A stretch of DNA of 64,000 nucleotides from Candidatus Sodalis endolongispinus. Its GTDB lineage: Bacteria; Pseudomonadota; Gammaproteobacteria; Enterobacterales; Enterobacteriaceae. Below the pieces are notes generated by a model. That model worked only from the letters and a program-made list of their open reading frames with translations, ran no database searches and had not been told where the DNA came from. How positions within the stretch are numbered: the stretch's first letter is position 1; each line of letters starts with the position of its first letter. Shown piece by piece: positions 9,384 through 18,909 of this stretch. Location: the NCBI RefSeq assembly GCF_018777395.1, contig NZ_JAFJYC010000001.1, positions 930,001 through 994,000 of the forward strand, read 5' to 3'. The translations under genes were made by a program, and so were the position numbers.

Positions 9384-10457
9384 ATGCGCCAGAACCGCGA
9401 AAAAAACCCTGCCGCCACTCAGCAAAATGATAATAACCCGCGTGGTGACGATGATCGTTTGCGTCCCGACGATAAACAGCATGAAGTCGAAAGTCAGGAG
9501 AATGAAGAAGGGACCGATATTGAAGTCGAGGAGAAAAACCTGCCCTCACCCGCCGCCATTCATGAGGAGATCCGCCAGGAGGGCGAGAAAGAACTGGAAC
9601 GGGACAGCCTAGCATTATGGTGGTCCGCCGTAGCGGCCGGCCTATCGATGGGGTCCTCGCTAATGGCGAAGGGCCTTTTTCACGCCCGGCTGCCCGAGGG
9701 TGCCGTCGGCTTTTTTGTCGAGAACCTGGGTTATACCCTCGGTTTCGTTATCGTCATTTTGGCGCGACAGCAACTGTTTACGGAAAACACTTTAACCGCC
9801 GTGCTGCCCTTTATGCACAAACCCACCCGCCATAATTTCGCCATTCTCATGCGGCTTTGGAGCGTAGTGTTGGTGGGCAATCTGATTGGCACGGCGTTAA
9901 TGGCTTTCGCCTTCATCCATTTGCCTGTATTCGACCTCGCCACGCGCGCGGCCTTCGTTACGCTCTCCGAGGAGGTGATGACCAACACCCCGGGCGAGAT
10001 GTTTTGCAATGCCATCATCTCAGGCTGGATTATTGCATCATTGGTCTGGATGATGCCTTCGGCGAAACATAATAAACTGCTTATCATCATTTTGATGACT
10101 TACCTGATGGGCATCGGCGATTTGACCCATATCGTGGTGGGATCGGTGGAGATCTTGTATCTGGTTTTTAATGGCGATATTCCCTGGTGGAAATTTTTTT
10201 ATCCGTTCGCGCTGCCAACCCTGGCGGGCAATATCGTAGGGGGCACCTTTATTTTTGCTTTGATAAGCCATGCTCAAATACGCAACGATCTGAGTCATCA
10301 TAGGCGAGCAGTGGCCGCCAGAAACAGTAAAACGGCCCCCGCAGGACGGGGGAGCACGCAAGGCAGGAGTAGCGCGCGGGACGGGGTTAGCACGCGCGGC
10401 GCGTGTAGCTCGCGGGACGGGTTAGCACGCGGGATGCGATTAGCACACAGGACGTGA
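9384..10457 (+). CDS. yfdC: YfdC, formate/nitrite transporter-family membrane protein
   Basis: About 357 residues. A hydrophilic acidic N-terminus (about 70 residues) is followed by a six-helix FocA/NirC-type domain similar to E. coli YfdC (310 aa), including GFVIVILARQQLFTENT and the terminal helix ALPTLAGNIVGGTFIFALISHAQ. The substrate is unknown. I chose ATG 9384 (AGAAGA upstream) over ATG 9342, which has no ribosome site. The last 40 or so residues are unlike other YfdC tails: they are encoded by a short tandem repeat array (10342-10457) rich in Arg, Ser and Gly, so the original stop was probably lost or displaced. Confidence 0.88.
   Translation: MRQNREKNPAATQQNDNNPRGDDDRLRPDDKQHEVESQENEEGTDIEVEEKNLPSPAAIHEEIRQEGEKELERDSLALWWSAVAAGLSMGSSLMAKGLFHARLPEGAVGFFVENLGYTLGFVIVILARQQLFTENTLTAVLPFMHKPTRHNFAILMRLWSVVLVGNLIGTALMAFAFIHLPVFDLATRAAFVTLSEEVMTNTPGEMFCNAIISGWIIASLVWMMPSAKHNKLLIIILMTYLMGIGDLTHIVVGSVEILYLVFNGDIPWWKFFYPFALPTLAGNIVGGTFIFALISHAQIRNDLSHHRRAVAARNSKTAPAGRGSTQGRSSARDGVSTRGACSSRDGLARGMRLAHRT
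10342..10457 (+). repeat. Short tandem repeat forming the yfdC 3' end
   Basis: Five or six degenerate units of about 17-21 bp, of the form AGCACGCGGGACGGGTT, run to the yfdC stop codon. They are translated as an Arg/Ser/Gly-rich tail. The array sits between yfdC and tRNA-Arg. Confidence 0.75.
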
Positions 10458-10705
10458 GAAACGTGCGGTTGACGAGGGATTACGCGCTCGGCAAGCCCTA
10501 AAGCGCGGGCTGCGGCAAATCCCCACGGCGGAGGGTATGATAACGCGGCGCTTTGCACCGACCTGACCGGTGTCAATAACACCTCATGCATTCGATTTTC
10601 GTCCCTTCAGAACTGCCGAGTCTCCGCTTGACCAGGAATTGAGCAAACGCGCCGTCGGGTGCTTATTTCCGCGGCCAGATAGGCTATACTGGCCGCCGCT
10701 TACGT

Positions 10706-10780
10706 GTCTCCGTAGTTAAACGGATATAACAAGCCCCTCCTAAGGGCTAGTTACAGGTTCGATTCCTGTCGGGGACACCA
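10706..10780 (+). tRNA. argW: tRNA-Arg (anticodon CCT)
   Basis: A 75-nt tRNA ending in encoded CCA. The acceptor arm GTCTCCG pairs with CGGGGAC, with one G-U pair. The anticodon loop reads CTCCTAA with anticodon CCT, and the T-loop is TTCGATT. It matches E. coli argW in sequence and position (after yfdC). argW is a common integration site for phages and islands, and an integrase relic lies downstream here. Confidence 0.97.
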
Positions 10781-10959
10781 TCCTCCACTATACTCAGCTA
10801 AACCAACCTAGCGTTCCCCGCTCAACCGTTGCCATGCCAGCGTTTGAACTCAACCGGCCTAAATTCAAATAACTGCCAATAAACCGCAAAGCGAGGATCT
10901 TATCGGGGGTATTTTTTTCCTTGTCAGGTCACTCCCCAGATGCCACTGGCAGCCAGGTA

Positions 10960-11550
10960 GGTTGAGACGTTAAAGCACAAGCACAAACACGATAAAATAG
11001 CGGCTGGTGGCGGCTTGTTCTTGCACGTGACACCAAAAGGCAATCAGTCGTGGCGGCTAAAAATCTTTCTTAACGGAAAGGAAAAGCTGCGCTATCCAAA
11101 ATGGACATTGGTCAATTTTGGCAACGCGACTTGGGAGATCCCGGCAGAGCTACTGAAGTTTCGTAGACCGCACACGGTTCAACTGTCCACCCAAGCCATA
11201 GTGTTGTTACTGCAACTGAAGCTGATTTGCGGCCACTGTCAATTTATTTTTCCCTGAAGAAGTGACAAAACGAAACCGATGAGTAAAAATTCAGTCCTTG
11301 GCATGATAAGGCGCATTGGCTTTGCAGGCCGCACCAGCGGACACGGATGTAGACACCAGATGATCACCATTTTAATGAGCACGGTTTTGACCCGGACCTG
11401 AACGAGCGGCGACCAGCACATGTAGATCGCAACAATGTGAGAGGGATCTTAAAGCATCCTCCGTATCTGAACATGCGCAGAGGAATGATGCAATGGTACG
11501 CTGATATTTCAGATAGGCTGAAACGATCGTTCACTTCCATAGACAATCAT
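10960..11550 (+). pseudogene. P4-type tyrosine integrase relic beside argW
   Basis: Three pieces of one integrase can be read in order. The N-terminal arm-binding part is GGGLFLHVTPKGNQSWRLK (from about 11000). It is joined directly to a catalytic-domain piece (NATWEIPAELLKFRRPHTVQLSTQAI) by loss of roughly 130 residues. In other frames the C-terminus follows: MSKNSVLGMIRRIGF, then a degraded GHGFRH box (SGHGCRHQ), then AHVDRNNVRG and LNMRRGMMQWYADISD. The order and the position 180 bp past tRNA-Arg are typical of integrases inserted at argW. Deletions and frameshifts make it non-functional. The element it mobilised is presumably represented by the island that follows. Confidence 0.88.
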
Positions 11551-11706
11551 CACGCGCCGTTAGACTCACCCTCCTCTGTAACTCACCTTCAAGCCCTTCC
11601 TCCCGACACACGATCCGTTTTGACTTCAAATATTTTCTCGATAATATTTACCTTGATAATCTGATATTTCCATCATGCTTAATTGGGGAAGCATACTCTT
11701 TACATG

Positions 11707-11734
11707 CATCAATAAATATGTATATTTATTGATG
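11707..11734. promoter_or_regulatory. Perfect 12-bp palindrome upstream of the first PAS/LuxR-type gene
   Basis: CATCAATAAATA and TATTTATTGATG flank a 4-nt centre (TGTA). The site ends 29 bp before the GTG start at 11764 and just ahead of its AGGAGG ribosome site. It could be an operator for a dimeric regulator, possibly the adjacent gene product, or an RNA hairpin over the leader. The symmetry is seen directly; the role is inferred. Confidence 0.5.
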
Positions 11735-11763
11735 GTAATGGAGGCTTTTGCCAGGAGGCAATC

Positions 11764-12465
11764 GTGAAAAATATATTTTCAGATTAAGGCAACTATTCAA
11801 TTGAAAAATTACCGCTATTAACATTTCTTGAGAAATCAAAAATACCTTGGGCCGTCAAAAGCGTAGAGTCAAGATTTGCTTTCATAAATGAACCCGCAAA
11901 AGATTTTCTACGCATTCCTGACAGGTTTGATTTCGAGGGTAGATTAGATGAAGATTTCACTACCCCATGGTCAGAGATGGCACAAGAATATCGAGCCCAC
12001 GATAGAAAAGCAGAGTCCAGTCAAGATGGTGCTGAGATAATCACAACATCATATTTTACTCGTCACGCAATTCTAGAACCGTGGTATTGTCATAAATTTC
12101 CAATTTATGATTCTGAAAATCAGGTAACAGGAACGCTTTTTTATGCCAAGAGAGTTAATTTTATTTCGATTTATGATTTTTTTGATAAATTGAAACCTTC
12201 CGTTATAAGTTTTAATCCTCCGGTAGACATTTTCACTGACAGAGAGCTTGAAATTATTTTTTACGCCATTCAAAATATTTCTGCGAAGCTGATTGCAACA
12301 AAGCTGAACATTTCTCATAGGACAGTAGAGAACAGATTGTTGGCTATATACAATAAAACAGAAGTAAATTCATTAAATGGACTTATAAAATATTGCCATA
12401 ATGTTGGATTAAATAATTACGTACCTAAAAAACTCCTCAGAGAAGGCGTCGATTTTTGTTGGTGA
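11764..12465 (+). pseudogene. PAS-type sensor / LuxR-type HTH regulator, nonsense codon 8
   Basis: A reading frame of 234 codons starts at GTG 11764 behind a strong AGGAGG site and has a single interruption, TAA at codon 8 (11785-11787). The N-terminal half resembles a PAS-like sensor (IPWAVKSVESRFAFINEPAKDFL). The C-terminal half is a LuxR/GerE-type helix-turn-helix (FTDRELEIIFYAIQNISAKLIATKLNISHRTVENRL). An ATG further in (11977) could start a product missing most of the sensor. A paralogue of equal length follows at 12799. Both are AT-rich compared with the core genes, in keeping with horizontal origin. Targets and ligand are unknown. Confidence 0.8.
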
Positions 12466-12798
12466 TGGATTACCTATTAATGCACTGCTAACCGCCAGTT
12501 ATAAGCGGACTCGATAACGCCCGAATACAACCATTAACACACTTAGTGCTATAGCGGTCACTGACTGGCCAACTATGTTCCCTTGGTTGTTTATCCGCCC
12601 GCGTCAGAAAATAGCCGATGCCTCTTTGCCGCTAGCCTGAACCGCCGAACGGTTCATTCTCGATCATAAGATAGCGTCCAATACATTTAACGGAAAGTCA
12701 TTCTATTTAGTCTCTAAAAATTTAGGGACAGCTTACTCTATACTCTTTATTATGGTCGTGAGATAGTTAATCATTAACATTAGTTTTTAGGTGATATT

Positions 12799-13509
12799 AT
12801 GGAGAATGAACAGATAGCCAGCAATGGACACTTAACCTTCAAATCTATTAACGACATTCCTCTTATTGGGTTGATTGAACACTCGACCTTACCGTGGTGC
12901 ATAAGAGATAAGGAGTCAAAGCATGTATATTTAAATAAAGCCTGCGAAGATTTCTTGAGTATACCGCCGGGATTTAGTTATCAGGGTAAAAATGATGTTG
13001 AATTTCCTTGTAAATGGTCAGAGTTTGGGCAAGAATTCTCTGCACAAGATAGAAAAGCAGAAAGTAGCAAGTAGGGCGCTGGAATCATATCGAATACCTA
13101 TTATGGTAGCATTCCAAAATTAGAGCCCTATTTTTGCCCTAAGTTCCCCATATTTAACACTCAAAATGAAGTTATCGGCACTATTTATTACGCCAAAAAA
13201 CTAAGCTTTGTTTCAGTCTTCGATTTCTTTGAAAACATCAAGCCTTCGGTTATTACTTTAACCCCGCCAGTAGACATTTTTAGCGAAAAAGAGCTAGAGC
13301 TGATATTCTACGCCATACAGAAAATACCGGCAAAGGAGATTGCACCTAAAATAGGAATTTTACACAGAACAGTTGAAAATTGATTATTCAAGATCTACGA
13401 GAAGATAAGCGTCAATTCACTCACTGGTCTGATCTAATATTGTCATAACGTGGGTCTGAATAGTTATATTCCTAAAAAGCTCCTCCGGGAGGGAGTCAAT
13501 TTCTGTTGA
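12799..13509 (+). pseudogene. Second PAS/LuxR-type regulator, three in-frame stops
   Basis: Full-length paralogue (237 codons) of the gene at 11764. It reads in one frame with stops at codon 92 (TAG, 13072), codon 195 (TGA, 13381) and codon 213 (TAA, 13435). Sensor part: GLIEHSTLPWCIRDKESKHVYLNKACEDFL. DNA-binding part: FSEKELELIFYAIQKIPAKEIAPKIGI then HRTVEN-stop-LFKIYEK. Both copies end with NVGLN, then PKKLLREGV. At the stop positions the paralogue has Gln, Arg and Lys, so all three fit point mutations. No frameshift is seen. A U-poor hairpin at 13540-13562 may be an old terminator. Confidence 0.85.
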
Positions 13510-14618
13510 TAGCTACGATGAAAAAATTTATGCACTGTAAGCCCGCCCGACCAGAGCGGGCTGCTTAATGTCGTGATCTCCCTCATTGCAACCTTAACTT
13601 TAATGTGTAAAGGTAATTGAGTATGTATCACTTCCTGCCCGACGACGCCAAAAAGTAATACACTAAATCAATTGATATCTTCCACATACCCAGTGTTTGC
13701 CCGCTAAAGCGGACTTTGCCATCCGCTAATAGCAGGGGATATGCACGCTGTAGCAGAATATAACCTTTCAAGTTGAGTTTAAACTAAAGCTCGCCTGACA
13801 AAGGCAGGCCAAAAGTTCAGTCAACGCTTATCAGCGGCTATAAAAGGTTTAATACGCACCTTTACGCTTCCGCGTATTTTCTCAGAAGCTCGCTACCCTC
13901 TCTCGCTCAATTTTTTCTGGCTTCGATCGGGTGATAGTATTTTGAAAAGGGCTGCGCATGGTAGGTAAAGCACAGAGCTTTTCCCCAATGCCTGCGTCGG
14001 TGAAATTCGATCAGGGTAGATTGAACATTGTCCTGCCGAAGACCTAGAATTAAAGCCAAAACCAAAGCACAGCTAATTAGTCAAATTTATCCGGCATGGC
14101 AATAAAGTACATTATAAGCTGCGTTGACACTAGGTGGGAACAGAGGCTGGCCCCTGCCTGGTTACGGTTTAGGCACAACGTCTGCACTAACCGCAAGACA
14201 ACCGGTGGTGCTAATTACACATTTAGCACGCAATCACTTTTATTCGGGAAAATTGTCCTCGAGATATCGCCTCCGGTTCTGTCTGGATGGCAAATAGCAT
14301 TGCTAAAGGCAACGCGCTGCGATAAAAATTCAGCCGCAAAGGAGCAGCCACGGGCTGCGGTAATGGCTAAACCCTCCCCGCCTTGCAAGACTTAATGCAA
14401 CTGTACCAGCTCTACAAGGGCAGTCGTATGGTTGCATGCCTAAGAACGCGGGTGCCTGCAACAACCCTTGTCCCAGAGTGCTGCGCATTGACCGCGGGGC
14501 TATGGCTTTTCTCGTTTCATTAACTGCGTCACATTTATCGTTGGCGTGTGACATTTTTTGTTCAATGCATCCAGGTTTACAGCGCTAAAATAAGTCTGCA
14601 ACTTTATGAGGTGTAATT
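13510..14618. other. Gene-poor island DNA, nothing recognised
   Basis: About 1.1 kb with only short open frames that lack ribosome sites and recognisable similarity. Apart from the U-poor hairpin at 13540-13562, no repeat or RNA gene was identified. Confidence 0.4.
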
Positions 14619-14696
14619 ATGGCTGTAGTCTTTGCTTTCGTTGCCTATGCCGTGGTTATGACCGTCATTGCGGTCAAAATAACCCGTCATGTCTGA
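14619..14696 (+). CDS. Putative 25-residue membrane peptide
   Basis: ATG 14619 follows GAGGTG at a suitable distance and opens a 25-codon frame encoding a hydrophobic helix (VVFAFVAYAVVMTVIAV) ending in the basic tail KITRHV. A perfect 10-bp hairpin follows 8 nt after the stop. The arrangement (ribosome site, single membrane helix, basic end, hairpin) is typical of small membrane proteins and type I toxins of enterobacteria, but I do not recognise the sequence and see no antisense RNA. Function is unknown. Confidence 0.5.
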   Translation: MAVVFAFVAYAVVMTVIAVKITRHV

Positions 14697-14704
14697 CAAT
14701 AATC

Positions 14705-14734
14705 AGAGCCTTTCGTAACCTGCTGAAAGGCTCT
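14705..14734 (+). terminator. Hairpin after the 25-codon ORF
   Basis: AGAGCCTTTC and GAAAGGCTCT form a perfect 10-bp stem around a 10-nt loop. The following bases (GTTGAAGC) are not U-rich, so intrinsic termination would be weak; an mRNA-stabilising hairpin is also possible. Confidence 0.5.
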
Positions 14735-14773
14735 GTTGAAGCACATACCTGGGCGGGACAGTGCTTAACACCG

Positions 14774-15040
14774 TTATTTTATTTTCAAGCGACACCGCAT
14801 AGCTTCAATAAAACAATTGACCTGTACCGATCTCCGCAAACCTATCTTCTCGAGTATATTGTTGATAAGCATCTTTTCATCCATCATTTGTACCAAGTCA
14901 TCATGCGTATTCCGCATTCCCGTGATGCGGTAAAAAAGAGTAAATGCGGGTGCCAGGCTATGCCGCTGATACAGATAGGAGAATTCAAAATAATCAGCAT
15001 GCCAACTTTGCGCAAGCGATTTGTCTGATTTACGTTCCAT
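14774..15040 (-). CDS. Hypothetical protein, 88 aa
   Basis: A minus-strand frame opens at ATG 15040 behind a GAGG ribosome site 7 nt upstream. The product is basic and mixed helical (MERKSDKSLAQSWHADYF...). No signal peptide, membrane segment or known motif is seen, and I do not recognise a family. It may be a real small island gene or the start of a longer gene now broken. The ribosome site is its main support. Confidence 0.35.
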   Translation of the reverse strand: MERKSDKSLAQSWHADYFEFSYLYQRHSLAPAFTLFYRITGMRNTHDDLVQMMDEKMLINNILEKIGLRRSVQVNCFIEAMRCRLKIK

Positions 15041-16681
15041 AATTTCGCCTCACATTAATCATAAATAATTAGACCGCCCGACGCTTCACACTATACTAGT
15101 ATGGCCAATCAAGGCTCAGACAGACGGTCTTGGTGGAGAGAGATAAGCGATGTTGGTATATAATAAACCGCAACGCAACTTGCTTCGCTTAAAGGGAATA
15201 CAGGCATAGCCAGCAGAGTATCTGCGTCGTGAAGTGCTTCCTGGCCGTTGGATTATCCCCCTGCATGTGGCCTGGTCATAAGAAATACAGCCAGATTGGT
15301 CTGCATCCCTGTTCCCCACGCGGTATGCCGTACGGTTCGATCTATTATATTATTATTGATGCCCTCGCTTTATCGAAAAATATTCTTAACTGAATATGTC
15401 ACCTCTGTAACTCTTCTCTTTCAGCTGGGGAGTTAAGCTATCATATTCATTATTGCTATGGGCGCTCATGATTGGGCAACCCCCTGACACAAAACGATTA
15501 AGTTTCATTCTTGATTCGCTAAGCACATGCCTCTTACTTCTTATAGGGTTCATCCACACGCACCCCGTAATATTCGTCTCATCGCTTCGCGTAATAGCAA
15601 TATTAATCAGGGCTGCATTGATTTTGTCAATATCCCCGATGGGTTCTGGGCTCTGGGCGAACGGATGATGAGTTTCTTTGTCCGTGGTCACAGCTGGCGC
15701 CTGAATTCAACATTCAGGTCCGTAGTGCCGAAGTTAGCCTTGTAGGTTAGGAAATCATTGTCACACCCTCTTATGACCGTGACGCGCTTCGGGGATCTTA
15801 CCCATGGCCTTGATTTCCCATTTCCAGCACTGATGGCAAAAAGCCGAGCATTATTGTGCGCACAAAGGAAAAATACGCTCCAATAATTAGAGCTCGATAA
15901 TGCCAAGCCCTCTGTTATTACGCTTACTCCCCTTTGGGACTGATTCGCCAAGAAGGAGTAGAGAATCAGTTTCGATGGCGTACAAAATTAGCGTAGAAAA
16001 TGCTGTAAGATTATTTGTTGTTCAGGGCACGAAGGTAAACTGGTTATGTTTGAAATACCGTAAAATAGTGCTAAATTTCTTGGCTGGCACAATAGCTTGT
16101 TGTCATGGTACACTGGTTGGACTATTTGGTGCCAAAGTTTGCCAGGTGCGGTTACCTCTTTCCCTTAAATACAACGACCACCGGCTGCGTATTGTACATC
16201 TTGTTTATAGACGTTCTGACTGTGGCGATGCTGGGTCAGCGGTGCCATTGCATCTTTTTTGCGCGGGTGATGCCGGCGGCTCTTACGCTTATTAGCCAAG
16301 TTTTTGGTTGGTGTTGTTGACGCTTTGTGGTATTGTGCGGTGCTTAACCCATGCTCTTGCCAGAGCTGCATCTCGGATTGCGCGCCGGCCGTTATCTCTG
16401 CCGCACGCTAAGGCGTTATCCGCGAAGCAGGCGTTGGGCTCACTATATTGCCCGCTCAGACACCCGGCGCGGTACAGCAGTTCAAAGACTGGGGGGGCGC
16501 CTCGTGGCGACAGGATGTGTGAGTGCCTGAATGCCGTGCCTGCCTGCGTGCCTGTCATCATAAATGACGGGTCGAAAGCCCCTTCCAGAATAACTTATTG
16601 CGCGCAAACGCCGGCGGATTTTGCAAGCTGCTTTCCCTAGGCTGACCGTAAACTCCTTTTTTCATCGCAATGGGAGGTAAT
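15041..16681. other. Island DNA without recognisable genes
   Basis: About 1.6 kb in which open frames up to 131 codons occur on both strands. None has both a convincing ribosome site and similarity to a family I know. Codon use looks random, in keeping with old, degraded genes. Confidence 0.4.
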
Positions 16682-16913
16682 ATGTCAAAAGTAGTTTACG
16701 CTCACATCTATAAACAACGCCTACTTTATGAAGCCCGCATTGAAATTAAAAAAACGCTGCGTGACGACCACAGCGTTCGCGAAAATACTTAAGGCTACGG
16801 GGCAAACCAGCCTGCTGTTTGACGATGGCACCCTGGCCATGGATTTCGCTGAACTCGATGCGATATGGTATTTCGGCCAGCACGGAAGGGATACCTTTTT
16901 TGAGGCTTATTGA
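16682..16913 (+). pseudogene. Small gene of unknown function, probably frameshifted
   Basis: A GGGAGG ribosome site precedes ATG 16682, which opens 36 codons (MSKVVYAHIYKQRLLYEARI...) up to TAA at 16790. An overlapping frame then continues with protein-like sequence (LKATGQTSLLFDDGTLAMDFAELDAIWYF...) to a stop at 16913. The simplest reading is one small gene of about 77 residues with a single frameshift near 16785. I do not recognise the family. Two separate short ORFs, or an intact short first ORF, are alternatives. Confidence 0.4.
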
Positions 16914-17269
16914 AGCTGCGAGCTCACGCACACCTGCGCCTATCGCGGCGTCTGTCGATGTGTTAATTTAAATTATCTCTATAATTCCCCGTTGGTCATG
17001 TGCCGAATCGTTTTTTATTCAATTAAATTATTTTATCAAGCCACGTCGTTATTAGCACATAATACAGCCTGCACGCTGACTGTGTCTGCAGTCGTTTGCG
17101 AGAAACAGATCGGCGGCAGAGGTGTTGCCGACGTAGACTCTATCTGACGTAAGTATTACGGACATGGCGCCGGTATGAAATGGGCGAAATACCTGAGAGC
17201 TTCTCCTCGTTGTTGTGGATAGGATAATTGCTCGGGTCATCCCTTCTAGCCGTGTAAATATGCACGCCT
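16914..17269. other. Unassigned DNA upstream of an orphan terminator
   Basis: No coding frame with a ribosome site is seen. Because a strong plus-strand terminator lies at 17270, a transcript, possibly a small RNA or the tail of a lost gene, may end here. Confidence 0.35.
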
Positions 17270-17298
17270 TTGCCCGGCCACGCCGGGCAATTTTTTTT
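17270..17298 (+). terminator. Strong rho-independent terminator with no obvious gene
   Basis: TTGCCCGGC and GCCGGGCAA form a 9-bp stem with a 3-nt loop (CAC), followed by eight Ts. This is a near-ideal intrinsic terminator for plus-strand transcription, yet no intact plus-strand gene precedes it within several hundred bases. Confidence 0.85.
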
Positions 17299-17538
17299 CG
17301 ATCGAAACCGCATTGATTTCGCCACCACGACACATCCCCAGCGGGTGCGTGACGCCATTCATTTTCACAAACTCGCCATCATCACCCCTAAGCGCCCTGA
17401 CTAGTGTCGCATGTGCAAAAAACGGGGGCGGTATCAACAATTGGTTTTTATTGGCTGATATATAATGCCGTTAATAGGCTGTGGCGTGTAGCGTCACGTG
17501 TTATGCTGCATCTGATAACAAAGACTACAGGATAAGGG

Positions 17539-17679
17539 ATGAAAGCATGTTGGCTGCTTATCACCGTAGTATTGTTGACCGGCTGCAGCGGCTTGTGGGG
17601 GACCCTGTTCAATTTGCCAAATGCCGGAGATGTTTGTCCTCATGGCCACGATGTGTTTACCAACCAGTGTAATGACTGA
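17539..17679 (+). CDS. Small putative lipoprotein, 46 aa
   Basis: ATG 17539 lies a few bases after AGGATAAGG and opens a 46-codon frame. The product starts with a short lipoprotein signal (LLITVVLLTGCSG, lipobox LTGC, Cys14 or so), followed by a short mature part with two more Cys (VCPHG and NQCND). The design resembles small entericidin- or YgdI-like envelope lipoproteins, but no family is recognised. The lipobox and ribosome site argue for a real gene. Confidence 0.6.
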   Translation: MKACWLLITVVLLTGCSGLWGTLFNLPNAGDVCPHGHDVFTNQCND

Positions 17680-18262
17680 CAGACTCGTTACGCCTGACTA
17701 AGTGTTTGGCGTGCCACCCTGTATAGCCACAAGCCGCCGCGATTAGCCGCATTACACTGGGGAGGTTCTTTTTCAAGCTGCGGCTGCTATTGTCTTATGG
17801 CGCAGGACGACGATAACCTAACGACCATATTTTTAACCCACGCTGTCAGCGCGCGAAATAACACATAAACGTAACCTAAGTTGTTCTCATGACTTTAACC
17901 AATTGTTTTCTTGTGAGACATTTCTTTCGGTGACAGAAAGCCAAATTTTTTGACTCCACAATCGTAACTATTTATTAAAATTTGTTAATCATCATCTACT
18001 GCGTTAATTGTCTGATTATACTGAGTAATTAAAATAGTGACCTTAAAAAACCATACCAATCAATGGATTAAAGCATATTCTGATATTATTCTTAAAGGCC
18101 TGAGATAAATTTGACAACCTCTTATCCCCTACCTATCATTAATAATATTGATGGACGGCGCATTATTACCACATCAATATGAATCCCAAAAATAGACTAT
18201 TAACAGCGCCTTTTTGGGATACGATGAATTGTTGATTTCCTTATATAAGTTGGAGCGTAACC
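17680..18262. other. AT-rich intergenic region before the KGG-repeat gene
   Basis: No coding frame was recognised. The part from about 17880 to 18240 is clearly richer in A+T than surrounding DNA and should hold the promoter of the gene at 18263. Confidence 0.45.
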
Positions 18263-18457
18263 ATGGCAGAACATCGTGGCGGTTCAGGCAACTTCGCAGA
18301 AGATAAACAGAAAGCAGCTGATGCCGGTCGTAAGGGCGGGCAAAGCAGTAGCAGCTCCAGTGGCGGCAATTTTAAAAACGATCCGCAAAAGGCTACTGAA
18401 GCCGGTAAAAAAGGTGGGCAACACAGCCATAGTGGTAGTGGTGGGCGCAACTCTTGA
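18263..18457 (+). CDS. yciG: KGG-repeat stress protein (YciG-like)
   Basis: A 64-residue hydrophilic protein built of two copies of the KGG/con-10 motif (NFAEDKQKAADAGRKGGQ and NFKNDPQKATEAGKKGGQ) joined by a Ser-rich linker. It closely resembles E. coli YciG. The family is associated with general stress and stationary phase; YciG affects motility in E. coli. TTGGAG lies upstream of ATG 18263. Its location beside sugE differs from E. coli, where yciG is next to trp/ton genes, so it may be a paralogue. The frame is intact. Confidence 0.85.
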   Translation: MAEHRGGSGNFAEDKQKAADAGRKGGQSSSSSSGGNFKNDPQKATEAGKKGGQHSHSGSGGRNS

Positions 18458-18842
18458 CCTTGCCCCTCTGTGCCCTGATTGAGCCCTATCGCCCGCAGTA
18501 GTGTAGTGCTTTCGCAGCGCAATCACCGTTAGCTGGCGAACAAACGCCAGGTGCGGTAAGTAGACGACGTAGCGCTCTAAGGAGCCGTTGTCAGTCGCCA
18601 GTTTCGGCACAGGTTGTCCTTCCGGCCGATTTCGCTTCACGGCGAAATCGGCTCACGCAAATCCCCTGACTTTTGAATTTGTACTCATCATCCCCTGCCT
18701 ACCTTTTACTGTTCAGACACTCACGCCCAAAACGTTGTGCGGGTTCGCCGCTGGCGCCGGTGGCCGAATTGTTCGGCCTGGCCGCAGCTGGGCAAAGTTG
18801 CTGTCCCGGAGGATGATATGCTAAGCTGCAGACGTTATCATC

Positions 18843-18889
18843 GCGCACAGGACGACATGGGCGCCAGTCTGACTCTGCGGGACGACCCG
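18843..18889 (+). promoter_or_regulatory. Guanidine-II (mini-ykkC) riboswitch candidate upstream of sugE
   Basis: Two hairpins with ACGA tetraloops lie 21-67 nt before the sugE start. Hairpin 2 (18878-18889) is CGGG-ACGA-CCCG. Hairpin 1 (18843-18864) has an outer GCGC/GCGC stem and ACGA at 18852-18855 but contains two purine mismatches. Paired stem-loops with ACGR loops ahead of sugE/gdx define the mini-ykkC class, which binds guanidine. The motif is seen directly; activity is inferred. Confidence 0.75.
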
Positions 18890-18909
18890 ATCGATACGGG
18901 AAACGTCCA

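Noticed and set aside
15386..15951. Overlapping open frames on both strands of the island as real genes
   Set aside because: No ribosome site with a matching start, no recognisable domain, and frames on both strands are equally open; treated as unassigned.
17140..17440. Minus-strand gene fragment across the orphan terminator
   Set aside because: The frames are interrupted, contain the terminator hairpin, and show no recognisable family.
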